A DNA stretch of 64,000 bases, from NCBI GenBank assembly GCA_964527265.1, contig CAZGOM010000002.1, positions 31,389 through 95,388 of the forward strand, written 5' to 3'. Numbering within the stretch: the first letter of the stretch is position 1; every line of letters begins with the position of its first letter. Position numbers and translations under genes: made by a program. This DNA is from CAZGOM01 sp964527265. GTDB taxonomy: Bacteria > Planctomycetota > Phycisphaerae > Phycisphaerales > Phycisphaeraceae. Below the pieces are notes generated by a model, which made no database searches, was not told the DNA's origin, and saw nothing but the letters and a program-made list of their open reading frames with translations. Below are positions 36,101 to 42,639 of this stretch, one piece after another.

Positions 36101-39100
36101 GCCGGCCTTGAGCCTGTGACCAGCCTGGCGGGCACTTACGTGCTGACTGTCAGTGGTACGGGCGTTAAAGATCTGGCAGATAACGCAGGTACAGGGAGCC
36201 AATCCACAACCTGGATCGTTGACCTGACTCCGCCTGTGGTGAATTCCGTCGGCCCCGTGACACCCAACCCACGCAATACATCGGTGGGCAGTATCTCTGT
36301 CACCTTCGACAAGCCCATTGACGCCAATTCCTTCAGCACCGGCAACGTGAACAACGTGCTTTCGCTGATGCTTAACGGTTCGAAGGTGGACCTTTCCGGT
36401 GTGGTGATTACACCGGTGCCGGGTTCCAAAACTGCGGTGGGCGATCTGTTTGGCTACACGGCATTCACCATCAACAGCCTCAATTCCGCCACTTCGCTCG
36501 AAGGTAGCTATACCCTCACGGTGCTGGGCACACAGGTACAGGATGTCGCGGGCAACTTCGGCAAGAACGACAAGGGCGCAAGCTGGACAATGGACCAGAC
36601 CCCTGTCTTCATCAGCTCACTGGGCGCCAATGTCACCTCGCCGCGCAACACACCGGTGAGCATTGTGGATGTGGTGTTCAGCGAGAGCATCAAAGCATCG
36701 ACGTTTACGACGTCTACCCTGTCGCTGCTGCGCACGGTGGCAGGCAAGACCACGACGGTGACGCTGACGAGTGATGTGCAGATCACCCAGATCAGCAGCA
36801 CACAGTTCCAGATCGTCGGTCTGGGCGGCGGGCTGACTTCACCTGAAGGCATCTACACGTTGTCGGTGGATACGACCAAGATCACCGATATCTCCGGAAA
36901 CACCGGTACGGGCCTGGTCTCCAAGGCTTGGACGATGGATACGTCAGCCCCAGTGGGTTCGTTGAGCGTCTCCAACATCACAAACCGCACCACCAATCCC
37001 CAGTTGATCACGGTGACCTTCACTGATCAGGCGGGTGTGCTTGTGAGCAGTCTTGCGACGGGCAACATTAACGTGTTCAGCAAGAACAGCGGGTTCTCGG
37101 CATTGGCGACGCTGGTGAGTGTGACCCCAGGGGTGAACGGTTCGCCGATCACCGCGGTCTACAGTCTGGCGGCTCCGGGCGGCGAATGGAACGCACTGGA
37201 CAACGATATCTATACGGTGGTGGTCAATCCCAACTCCGTGAGCGACGTTCTTGGCCAAAAGACGGCTCAAACGGTGCTGGGCACATTCAGCGTGGGCATC
37301 GTTGGTGTGCCTTCCATGCAAGTGAGCATCGGCGGCACGGTGATCAGCTCGCCGTACTCGGCTGATTTTGGCCTCAACAATGTGGGTGAGACGTCCTTCA
37401 AGGACTTCCTCTTCCAGAATGTCGGCGATGGCTTGCTGCAGATAACGAGCGTGTCGGTGCCGGCAGGCTACAAGGTTCTCAACGACTTGAGCAACATCAG
37501 CCCCAACGGCAGTGACACTCTCCGCATCGGGCTGGACACGACAGTGCCGCGAAAAACGGAAGATTCCAAGATCACTGTCGTGACCAATGCGGGCACTTTC
37601 ATCATCAACGCAAGTGGCGAAGTGTTCCAGGGCGTGAACCTGGTATCAGGCAAGTCCTACTCCTACACCGACGCGACTGGTGACAAGGTAACGGTTCTGC
37701 TGAGGGGCCCGGGCTCCGGCGTGCTGTACTTCAACACCGCGGGCAATGCTGATGCAAGCCGGCTGACGCTGTCGAACACCACGATTGCTTCGACGATCAC
37801 CTTCACCTTGGCCAGCGGCAAAACCACAACCATCGACAGCGTTGCGGTCGGTAATGCGAATGACCTGTTCGACCAGACCTCTATCGGGTCGATTTCAGCC
37901 GGATCGGTCGACATTCTGTCGTCCTTGCGGGTGGCTGGCGCTGCGCGCACCATCGTCGTAGGTAACGTCAGCAAATCGTTGGTCGAAGTGGGTATGACCG
38001 ATACGTTTACCGGGCAAGTGTCTTTCTCGGCTAAGCATGTGACAGACACGTTCCTGCTGTCGGCGATTGGCGTGAGCTCGGTCTCGACATGGGATTGGCT
38101 TGAAACCGTCGAGGGCTATGTCAGCACGATTACCGCACCTGTGGTGGGAGCTATTTCCATCCTGGGGAACGCGGCATCCAAAGTTACGGGTGATTTCCAG
38201 GCGGACCTGAATATTGCCGGCCCGGTGACAGGTGTCGGCCTGAATTCGTTCCGAGCAACCGGTACGATCAATTCCAACTGGATGGTGGGCGGCACGGGGA
38301 TCAATTCGATCTCCGCAGGCTCTTTCTTCGGGCTTGACCTGATGACGTCCGGCAAGATCAACCAGCTGACCACGACGGCCAATACGATGACCTCCGGCAA
38401 GATCCAGGCTTTGGCACTGGGGACGGCGAATATTCGCGGGCCTGTGTTCATTCTCTCTGTCGAACTTGGTTCAGACGCAAATCCCAACGCGCTGGATCTG
38501 CAGAATTTCACGGTGCAGAACAATGTGGTGGATTTCCATCTGACGACCAAGGGCAAGGCCGGAAATATCACGATCAACGGGAGCCTGGGTGATTCGCTGA
38601 TGGGTTCCAGCGTTACTATCGGAAGCAATCTGACAAGCCTTTCGGCCTACTCAGGTTCCAATGCGAAGATTGATATCGCTGGGAACGTATCGACACTCCG
38701 GTTCTCCAAGGCCTTGCCTTCGGGCGCGGCGCTTGAAGACACCGTGATCAATGCGTTTGCCGTGAACAGCTTCTTTGTGACCGGCAACATCGTCAACACG
38801 GAAATCAATCTTGGCGACCAAACCTTGTTCAGCGCCAAGGACCACAAGGTTTCCGTGGGTGTTGCTGTGCCCAATACCCTCCCCGCGGTAGTGAACTTCA
38901 ACGTGACTGGGGCGCTGATCGACAGCTCCCTGAAGGTCGGCGGGAACGCCCGTACGGTCACCTTCACCAAGGGGATGACCAACTCCGACTTCCAGGTCAT
39001 TGGGAACGTCGTGACCTTCACGACCGGCACGGTCGATAACGATGTGACGGGTGGGCTTGGTGATCCTCTGATCAAGGCAGACCAGATCGGCACACTGAAG

Positions 39101-39766
39101 GTCAACGGCGACATCAGCAAGGGCACCATTAATGCGGTTGTAATCAACAGCATCAACGTGACCGGTAATGTGAAAAATGCCGTTATCGATCTTTCGCTGG
39201 CCCCTTCCTCCACGCTCAAGGCGCTTGGCGCTTTCACGGTGTCGGGTGGGGTGAGTGACACGATGATTGACAGTGCGGGCAATGTCGGGAATGTATCGAT
39301 CGGCGCTGCGGGTGCTACGGACTTTGCGCTCATCAGTGCGGGTTCCATCGGTAACATTACGACTGCCGGCGCCGGTAATCTCACCCGGGCGCAGGTGCGT
39401 GCTCAAAGCAATATCGGCCAGGTTTCGCTGGCTGGCATTATCGACAGCACCTTGTTTGCGGGTGTCTCCAACTCGGTGCTTGACCTGCCGGAGTTTGTCG
39501 CGCAGTTCAGCAACACAGCAGCTGTCATCGCGGGCATCACGATCCGCACAGCAGGTAACACCTTCGTGCGGTCGTACATCGCAGCGGGCACACTGACCAG
39601 GGTGGCGCTTAAGGGCGTGGATCCAGCTGATCCGGCTGGCACCTTTGGTGTTGCAGCCAGCGAGAAGGTCGGCAACTATACGGCGACCGGCCAAGTTTCG
39701 CGGACGAACCTGACGATCCCTGACAATTACAACACCATCGGCAGCTTCACGCTCCGCATTGTGTAA
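27197..39766 (+). CDS. Giant secreted/surface repeat protein (about 4,189 aa)
   Basis: The ATG at 27197 has AGGA about 9 nt upstream; a GTG at 27155 is a weaker alternative. After a basic N-terminus (RNSTRRRAFDRVRN) comes STELMSPMEPRLMMAG, a degenerate LEPR-XLL motif as found at the N-termini of giant planctomycete extracellular proteins. Residues ~60-2,240 contain many YAI/LYxI-type blades (a DUF4394-like or propeller-like array), a cadherin-like segment near 2,255-2,380 (FTPNPGFIGQASFTYTVTDN), eight Ig-like (SbsA/Big_5-type) repeats of about 110-140 aa from ~2,380 to ~3,370 each opening with a PNPRNT variant, and a C-terminal ~750-residue beta-solenoid-like section (INSINVTGNVKNAVIDL). No sortase, PEP-CTERM or dockerin signal is visible. 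It is likely exported and structural; a weak hairpin at 39796-39821 follows. Confidence 0.92.
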   Translation: MRNSTRRRAFDRVRNVFGTLKNKFQSVRRHGLRDENLRVESVREVSTELMSPMEPRLMMAGTPNLILVPNQSVGGNLQKNLTPQIVDISAVSDGTLYAGVETATVGQLYTLIRDPQTGAALGVQQVGAITEANGSAVFNLAHSLATNGNGFFVIGSSGESYVPFQSVGGDLGNTDPLSIKAMSISTDYLGTGKDRVFVIDSDGSSLRLFEITQDAQGAVTGYNNIGQITDPQSGIPILGMTSLAVNPTSDQIVSIGYRADEAAPSKSAGYLGDSFDVRALTVTPSDLTLNDQTFFMNRRDPFETLGVPDYELWRVTRDPLTNAVLATTKMGVATDPRSSGANILRLDNMSADPTTGNLYGIGIPFAVGQTPTIAVQGDLGDIYRIMDISATQFYSNTKSLYQASLDSIYAIVDNNSTADLYRIRQDAASQSPDPNSGLVDPEALSKTKPMERIGQILDTAGRPIYFARAIAGMEINNYYNPAEGSGDDDYRYVYVSGSASPTAGSPMSIYKIDVAKYSASIDGYVHAMEEYALTVGTSNITNVVKGLTHVAWDQDLWDIAKNAPGADKIADTHTLYAVIATPTGDQLFEIVDPSNTTDRAGNLLPPAAQDFRIQNGTAKAIGTGLGMSVSSLESANVGIGGTIYGLSGNVGDSDRKMVTISTSGGTASGGSTVDPYLRGLTFLNFALPYGDSVVKTQVYSVRGDATLPQNDQLWTQNISSYLYQLDQNKGTGTQQMGLLFNSSNPLAAPVDKTLPLTDSQIRDWQIRPEKSDGFFKGMAIDTDGVVWVVFESETNPGVLYLATIEDQYTRNTDFGRFAQLNVRGELRTDGGPLTDIQGLDFSRTGELIALDKPTTTTNRLVAINQLNPSKSLELVTDTTTSSGTANLMAVLAKHDTDGYATNALGRFLTIVPDDIAPVDQLNSPVTLIPNSQRPYGNIGAQLNISDFVITNKVDFATGQGKTYAIDYSTGTARLVQLLRGNDGQFTGNTQVFSGFTNSATGITQTLTGWSGLAADPTGFLYAIATNWTSPRPTGGVDINETIFAGNKGKPLAYGANASVAISGDGDDVYVISAGGELFHTTRQVTLVDSFFGQGLNQVVNNQYLITTKTLLLGIDGKTAYSNFQGLEIDPNTNELVTTAIDGSDDSRRVMLRLSLSGSVVSRQYMIDVSLGSVPLESTTLLAALHDGTGVPLGALNLAFADGTAFNLDVPDTVRTVSQLQTFLTEQTQGRAALTILGDGKTAQLVITDASVVPTTMSKTTLLSTLHDGKGVAGGAASFTFNITDTGGTTSLVTVTDMDSSGTLTINDVILSIKAGTNNHVQAQIDTVSGKSLQLIDLVGGGQAFIVSEDGAGTGAADLGIAQIIPPGGSVINGSELGPFRSIFSVTGAIASSLQINGTGYVTSFTSTSSLMPVAVLTNSEFVGLTFSEDGTSIYALTRYKAADELFYQRFVKMSASDGGTAVTYSPVTGDLKYKPEHLPEDADPVPANISGFAFNKAGQVMAIDHQGENTYVLHFKAGISTSFVQYKKAEIPVSAEVWDLSTSDDFRVFSAGADELLMNADTLYKISPGTGVATRLTDLVTDVDSFSIAQGIGVMGTKLAFSPTGDLYVMTSYYARPQLFKVNQDSLVVYSEQRLIPIGNTTGGIFNPGEIDITGSDVFIRDIEFTKTGTLTANALTQYGYSVIPAMTPFMMNIDLEDASFSVARSRTNEDGSARYFTSAIDPNIVAFATDAQGVFFGLFADGSGNDEVWQGKPDQLYISTSDQALYQIDAVNANGTVIQTLKDTSQVLQQPVADVFQSLLYLPNGQLYGTLRDVRTNNVNRLVSFNTAAGLLNGTYNRVGKGAGLITIDNGLAGFSNVNIDGLVYVNGKLIGADRINNQLVTINFDGANPANSQTDLSSGLSSVGALSSLAGLVSDASGKIFSVFKNTAGPWQLWVNDFNQSLYIYSVNASNAIATNLGKLLDFDSQTPYEPGAFAGLVYDSTAAVLYGVLRNDSTDGNTADDGDYLVTISTKGDAQVLSVGQINVAYSVSDVRPAKINSIEFRNGQIIAYDDSNLDKGGKGRQIITIDPANPGVSTVLVAGNQPGINYLDSSLVGLAVDPLKGRLYSIKPGDGVSTGLAKYDQLFLSDRLYSYDQAYSNLETDNTSAHQSLRIDLPGLLGEVWGVDPVTGVTVANPTNVRISEVFDSAGNSVPNNSGQYVFTTVAGIVVTVFEDGRVWLNQTNFYNGVFDFSFKATNGTLTTASNKVVISIPEVNEAPIGTKDYTYEVNRGQSVSVDVATLLAGIFPGPTPVTPGSNDKYTWPAGQEPDATVIKEVSQSLTLSVSAGIGGTAALVGGVITFTPNPGFIGQASFTYTVTDNGTTGGAAAPLSVTRTVTIFVGTRPQVVALTDIQPNPTKSPVSSIDVTFAAPIDPATFDFNDIILTLNGNTVALDNSVVITVDGKDNTIYHVTGLQNFTIADGNYTLTVDVTNIVDPTFNKKGLPDGNKSENWVMDTVSPVVSLFPTINPNPRNTAGPTTITIDFSEAIPDSATALKIPGLATFDNTDLILTLNGTDLKVSGSFTVAPVLTSITSVGDLFGYTKWTITGLDALSTLEGTYALSILPTGFTDLAGNAGKASANDTQTFVVDKTSPQTKSVGPVVPDPRNIPTTSITVVFNEAIPDATTAGKVAGLLTFDLSDLVLTLNGTAVTLTGGAITVSADLSSATTVGALTGYTTWVVSGLDLVTAVEGKYVLTVLPTGLTDLAGNAGVASAGDSDSWTMDTTAPTTVSLGPIVPNPRNTPAPTSVTVVFSEAIPDASFVGGGLKTLTNNDFKVTLNGTDLGASGSLTIAPVLTSKVTIGDVYGYTQWTVAGLETVSKTDGNYVLTVDPTLVTDLAGNAGAVSIGDSASWTMDTVAPFPASLGPVAPNPRNTRISTVTVVFSEPIKSSTLLVSNFTLTRDGFSVSLNSASIAVIPGTNNTQFNIAGLEPVTSLAGTYVLTVSGTGVKDLADNAGTGSQSTTWIVDLTPPVVNSVGPVTPNPRNTSVGSISVTFDKPIDANSFSTGNVNNVLSLMLNGSKVDLSGVVITPVPGSKTAVGDLFGYTAFTINSLNSATSLEGSYTLTVLGTQVQDVAGNFGKNDKGASWTMDQTPVFISSLGANVTSPRNTPVSIVDVVFSESIKASTFTTSTLSLLRTVAGKTTTVTLTSDVQITQISSTQFQIVGLGGGLTSPEGIYTLSVDTTKITDISGNTGTGLVSKAWTMDTSAPVGSLSVSNITNRTTNPQLITVTFTDQAGVLVSSLATGNINVFSKNSGFSALATLVSVTPGVNGSPITAVYSLAAPGGEWNALDNDIYTVVVNPNSVSDVLGQKTAQTVLGTFSVGIVGVPSMQVSIGGTVISSPYSADFGLNNVGETSFKDFLFQNVGDGLLQITSVSVPAGYKVLNDLSNISPNGSDTLRIGLDTTVPRKTEDSKITVVTNAGTFIINASGEVFQGVNLVSGKSYSYTDATGDKVTVLLRGPGSGVLYFNTAGNADASRLTLSNTTIASTITFTLASGKTTTIDSVAVGNANDLFDQTSIGSISAGSVDILSSLRVAGAARTIVVGNVSKSLVEVGMTDTFTGQVSFSAKHVTDTFLLSAIGVSSVSTWDWLETVEGYVSTITAPVVGAISILGNAASKVTGDFQADLNIAGPVTGVGLNSFRATGTINSNWMVGGTGINSISAGSFFGLDLMTSGKINQLTTTANTMTSGKIQALALGTANIRGPVFILSVELGSDANPNALDLQNFTVQNNVVDFHLTTKGKAGNITINGSLGDSLMGSSVTIGSNLTSLSAYSGSNAKIDIAGNVSTLRFSKALPSGAALEDTVINAFAVNSFFVTGNIVNTEINLGDQTLFSAKDHKVSVGVAVPNTLPAVVNFNVTGALIDSSLKVGGNARTVTFTKGMTNSDFQVIGNVVTFTTGTVDNDVTGGLGDPLIKADQIGTLKVNGDISKGTINAVVINSINVTGNVKNAVIDLSLAPSSTLKALGAFTVSGGVSDTMIDSAGNVGNVSIGAAGATDFALISAGSIGNITTAGAGNLTRAQVRAQSNIGQVSLAGIIDSTLFAGVSNSVLDLPEFVAQFSNTAAVIAGITIRTAGNTFVRSYIAAGTLTRVALKGVDPADPAGTFGVAASEKVGNYTATGQVSRTNLTIPDNYNTIGSFTLRIV

Positions 39767-39972
39767 GTCAGTAAAACCAATGTTCTTCCAAGCGCAGGCT
39801 CGTCTTGAAAAAGGCGGGCCTGTTGCGTTGAAAGGGGAGCGGGTGGCAGGTCCGTGGCCGTAATTGCATCATCTCAGAGGATTTTTCGATGAATTTCCAA
39901 CGCTGGTGAGCTTATTTGACCGATAACCAAGAGAAGCTCGTACAAAAACATACCTGCACGGATGCACCCCTC

Positions 39973-41283
39973 ATGAAGCTTTCCTCCCGTTCGATTATTG
40001 CGCATTTGGCCCTGGCCGGATGCATGGCTTTGTCCCTGGTCTCCATTACCGGTTGTCAGGAGACACCAGTGCTGGAGAAGGTGGGTGAGGAGCCGGATTA
40101 TTCCCGGCCGCTTCCACCTGGCGGGCGGGCGCTGGTAAAAATCACCGATCCGAAGCTGCTGCCAGATCTCCATCCGGCCTACAACGGCAAGGATGACAAT
40201 CTGATCAAAGCGATGGATAGAAGTATCGGGTGGTATCAGAAGCCTTCGAGCAAGAAGTTCTTCCCCAAGGATGACATCACGCATCCCCAGGCGCAGGCGA
40301 GTGTTGCTGCGATGAAGCAACTGTTGATGACGTCTAAGAGCGCAGAGGAATTCCAGACTCGCTTTTATCAGTTGTTCGACTGCTACATGAGCGTGGGCTG
40401 GAACGGCAAGGGCGGGGTCCTTTTTACGGGGTATTACTCGCCGATCTTCACGGCTTCGGCCACACAGACAGCGGTCTACAAATATCCGCTGTATAAGCGC
40501 CCTGCGAACCTGGTTTCTGACCCGGTGACAGGGCAGATCTCCGGCTGGAAGCAGGGCGACATGGTGACCAAGGCGCCCACCCGCAAGGAACTTGAAGCCT
40601 CGGGCCAGCTTAAAGGTAGTGAACTGGTGTGGCTGGCTGATCCGCTTGACGTTTTCATTATCCAAGTCAACGGCTCAACGCGCCTGACGATGACCGATGG
40701 CACGGAGCGCTATGTTGGGTTTGCCGGCACCAACGGGTATGACTACACAAGCGTGGGCAAACTGCTGGTGGCGGACAAGAAGATTCCGGCGAATAAACTG
40801 AGCCTTGCGACATTGCGTGCATACTTCAAGCAGCATCCTGCGGAACTTGAGACTTACGTCAACAAGAACGACCGTTTTGTGTTTTTCCAAGACTATCAAC
40901 CCGACCAGTGGCCCGCAGGCGCGCTTGGCGTGCAGGTGACGGATTATCGTTCTGTGGCGACTGACAAGGATATCTTCCCGCGTGGCGCCGCGGTGTTGTC
41001 CGTGACACAGGTGCCCACGGGCGGCGAAACGGGCACGCGGCCGTTTGTCCAGTTCATGCTTGATCAAGATGCGGGCGGTGCGATTCGTGCTCCTGGCCGC
41101 ACGGATATTTACATGGGGATTGGACCGGAGGCTGAAAAGATTGCCGGACGTCAGGCTTATGAAGGAAAACTCTATTATTTCTTCCTGAAGCCTGAGTATG
41201 TCAATACATACGGCGGAGCGTCGGGCGCTACTGCAGCTGGAGCGCCAGCTCCGGTGGCTAAGAGCACAGGGTCCGCGTATTGA
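39973..41283 (+). CDS. mltA: Membrane-bound lytic murein transglycosylase A-type lipoprotein (MltA)
   Basis: Peptidoglycan-cleaving lytic transglycosylase anchored by lipid in the outer membrane. 436 aa from the ATG at 39973; the upstream TTG frame is rejected because the signal peptide begins here: LSSRSIIAHLALAGCMALSL with lipobox SITGC and lipid Cys C28. The MltA domain (about 130-330) holds FTGYYSPIFTASATQTAVYKYPLY, LVWLADPLDVFIIQVNGSTRL and VGFAGTNGYDYTSVGK. The C-terminal 3D domain has QDAGGAIRAPGRTDIYMGIG with the three conserved Asp. It is separated from the giant gene by 206 bp and ends before a strong terminator. MltA in planctomycetes supports a classical peptidoglycan wall. Confidence 0.93.
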   Translation: MKLSSRSIIAHLALAGCMALSLVSITGCQETPVLEKVGEEPDYSRPLPPGGRALVKITDPKLLPDLHPAYNGKDDNLIKAMDRSIGWYQKPSSKKFFPKDDITHPQAQASVAAMKQLLMTSKSAEEFQTRFYQLFDCYMSVGWNGKGGVLFTGYYSPIFTASATQTAVYKYPLYKRPANLVSDPVTGQISGWKQGDMVTKAPTRKELEASGQLKGSELVWLADPLDVFIIQVNGSTRLTMTDGTERYVGFAGTNGYDYTSVGKLLVADKKIPANKLSLATLRAYFKQHPAELETYVNKNDRFVFFQDYQPDQWPAGALGVQVTDYRSVATDKDIFPRGAAVLSVTQVPTGGETGTRPFVQFMLDQDAGGAIRAPGRTDIYMGIGPEAEKIAGRQAYEGKLYYFFLKPEYVNTYGGASGATAAGAPAPVAKSTGSAY

Positions 41284-41310
41284 TTTTCCGCATTTAGACG
41301 CACTTTAAAT

Positions 41311-41341
41311 AAAAGAACCCTGCTTTTTGCAGGGTTCTTTT
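41311..41341. terminator. Strong rho-independent terminator after mltA
   Basis: A 13-bp stem AAAAGAACCCTGC (41311-41323) with GCAGGGTTCTTTT (41329-41341) and loop TTTTT, followed by TATTTTTTG. The A/T ends make it work in both directions, but only the + strand gene needs it. Confidence 0.93.
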
Positions 41342-41478
41342 ATTTTTTGAAAGCCAGCAAAACTCTTTTAAATTTGAGTCAATTTCGATTAGGTGAGGCG
41401 CTATGATTAATGTTGCGATTGGTTTTGCGCACGCATGCGCCCGGCCTGACATCGCTTTTATACTATTAGGCCGAATAC

Positions 41479-42561
41479 ATGGATGTTAAACCCATCGAAC
41501 ATTCTAATTTTGACGTGGGACAAGGCGCTGGAGATGCAAAATCTTTTGGGGCGCCCGCTGTCATTATGGACTATAAGCCGATTAATCAGGGCCAGCTCGA
41601 TGTGATCCAGGGGCTGCGCTGCCAGGTTGATGCGCGTTTAAAATTGTTGACCGATATTGAAAAGATCTGGCAGCCCACGGATTTTCTTCCTGATCTTGCC
41701 GGTGAGAACTGGCAGGAAGAAATTCAAAAAATGCGGGATTCCGCACGCTGCATCTCCGATGATCTGTTGGTGGTTTTGGTGGGTGACATGGTCACGGAAG
41801 AGGCCTTGCCGAATTATGCGGTGTCTCTGAACATCATGGCTCGCGATAACCTGGGTGACGATGTGCATCCCTGGGCTACATGGCTGCGCGGATGGACCGC
41901 GGAAGAGAACCGGCATGGGGATTTGCTCAATGCCTATCTGCGGCTGACGGGGCGCGTGGATATGCGTTCGGTGGAAGTGACGATTCATCATTTGATTGCC
42001 CGGGGTTTTAACCCACAGACGTATCCTGATCCGTATAACGGCTTGATTTACACGTCTTTCCAAGAGCGGGCAACGCGGGTGTCGCATCAGAACGTGGCGA
42101 AATTGGCAGCGACTCAGGGGGACGCCAATCTGGCCAACATCTGCAGCCGCATCGCTGGGGACGAGGCGCGGCATGCAATGTTTTACGGCGACATGATGGG
42201 CTATGTGATCGATCAGGACCCCGAGGGCGGGATCATCGCATTCCGCAACATGATGAAGACCCTGATTGCCATGCCGGGGCGGCACATGTTCGATGGAGTT
42301 GATCCAACGTTGTTCGATAAGTTTTCCGTGGTGGCCCAGCGGACGGGCGTGTACACCATCTTCGATTATGCGGAGATCATTGAACATCTGGTAGAGAAAT
42401 GGAACATTGGAGGGCGATCAGTGTCTGGCCAGGCGGCCAAGGCGCAGGATTACCTTTGCCGACAGCCTAAGCGGTATCGTTCCCTTGCAGAACAGGTGGG
42501 CCAGATTGTCAAGGAACAGCCTGCTGCATCGTTTTCGTGGATTCACGGGCGCAAGGCGTAA
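41479..42561 (+). CDS. Acyl-ACP desaturase (plant-type, FA_desaturase_2)
   Basis: Soluble diiron enzyme that introduces a cis double bond into acyl-ACP. 360 aa. The four-helix bundle carries the ligands: DMVTEEALPNY, WTAEENRHGDLLNAYLRLTG (ExxRH), TSFQERATRVSHQNV and AGDEARHAMFYGDMM (DExRH). These are the plant stearoyl-ACP desaturase and mycobacterial DesA signatures. The N-terminal ~30 residues are variable. A TATACT at 41459-41464 may be its -10. It is followed after 78 bp by an Hsp70 gene on the same strand. It implies a ferredoxin-dependent anaerobic-independent route to unsaturated fatty acids, in place of the FabA type. Confidence 0.95.
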   Translation: MDVKPIEHSNFDVGQGAGDAKSFGAPAVIMDYKPINQGQLDVIQGLRCQVDARLKLLTDIEKIWQPTDFLPDLAGENWQEEIQKMRDSARCISDDLLVVLVGDMVTEEALPNYAVSLNIMARDNLGDDVHPWATWLRGWTAEENRHGDLLNAYLRLTGRVDMRSVEVTIHHLIARGFNPQTYPDPYNGLIYTSFQERATRVSHQNVAKLAATQGDANLANICSRIAGDEARHAMFYGDMMGYVIDQDPEGGIIAFRNMMKTLIAMPGRHMFDGVDPTLFDKFSVVAQRTGVYTIFDYAEIIEHLVEKWNIGGRSVSGQAAKAQDYLCRQPKRYRSLAEQVGQIVKEQPAASFSWIHGRKA

Positions 42562-42639
42562 GAAGCGTATGAAAATGAATGGAGTGGTGACGACCGCCTC
42601 GACTGGACTTACGCGGCGGGGGTTCTACACTTTTGCTCT

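Noticed and set aside
34340..37300. CRISPR or tandem DNA repeat
   Set aside because: The periodicity is that of protein domains (about 330-420 bp), with diverged DNA and no spacers.
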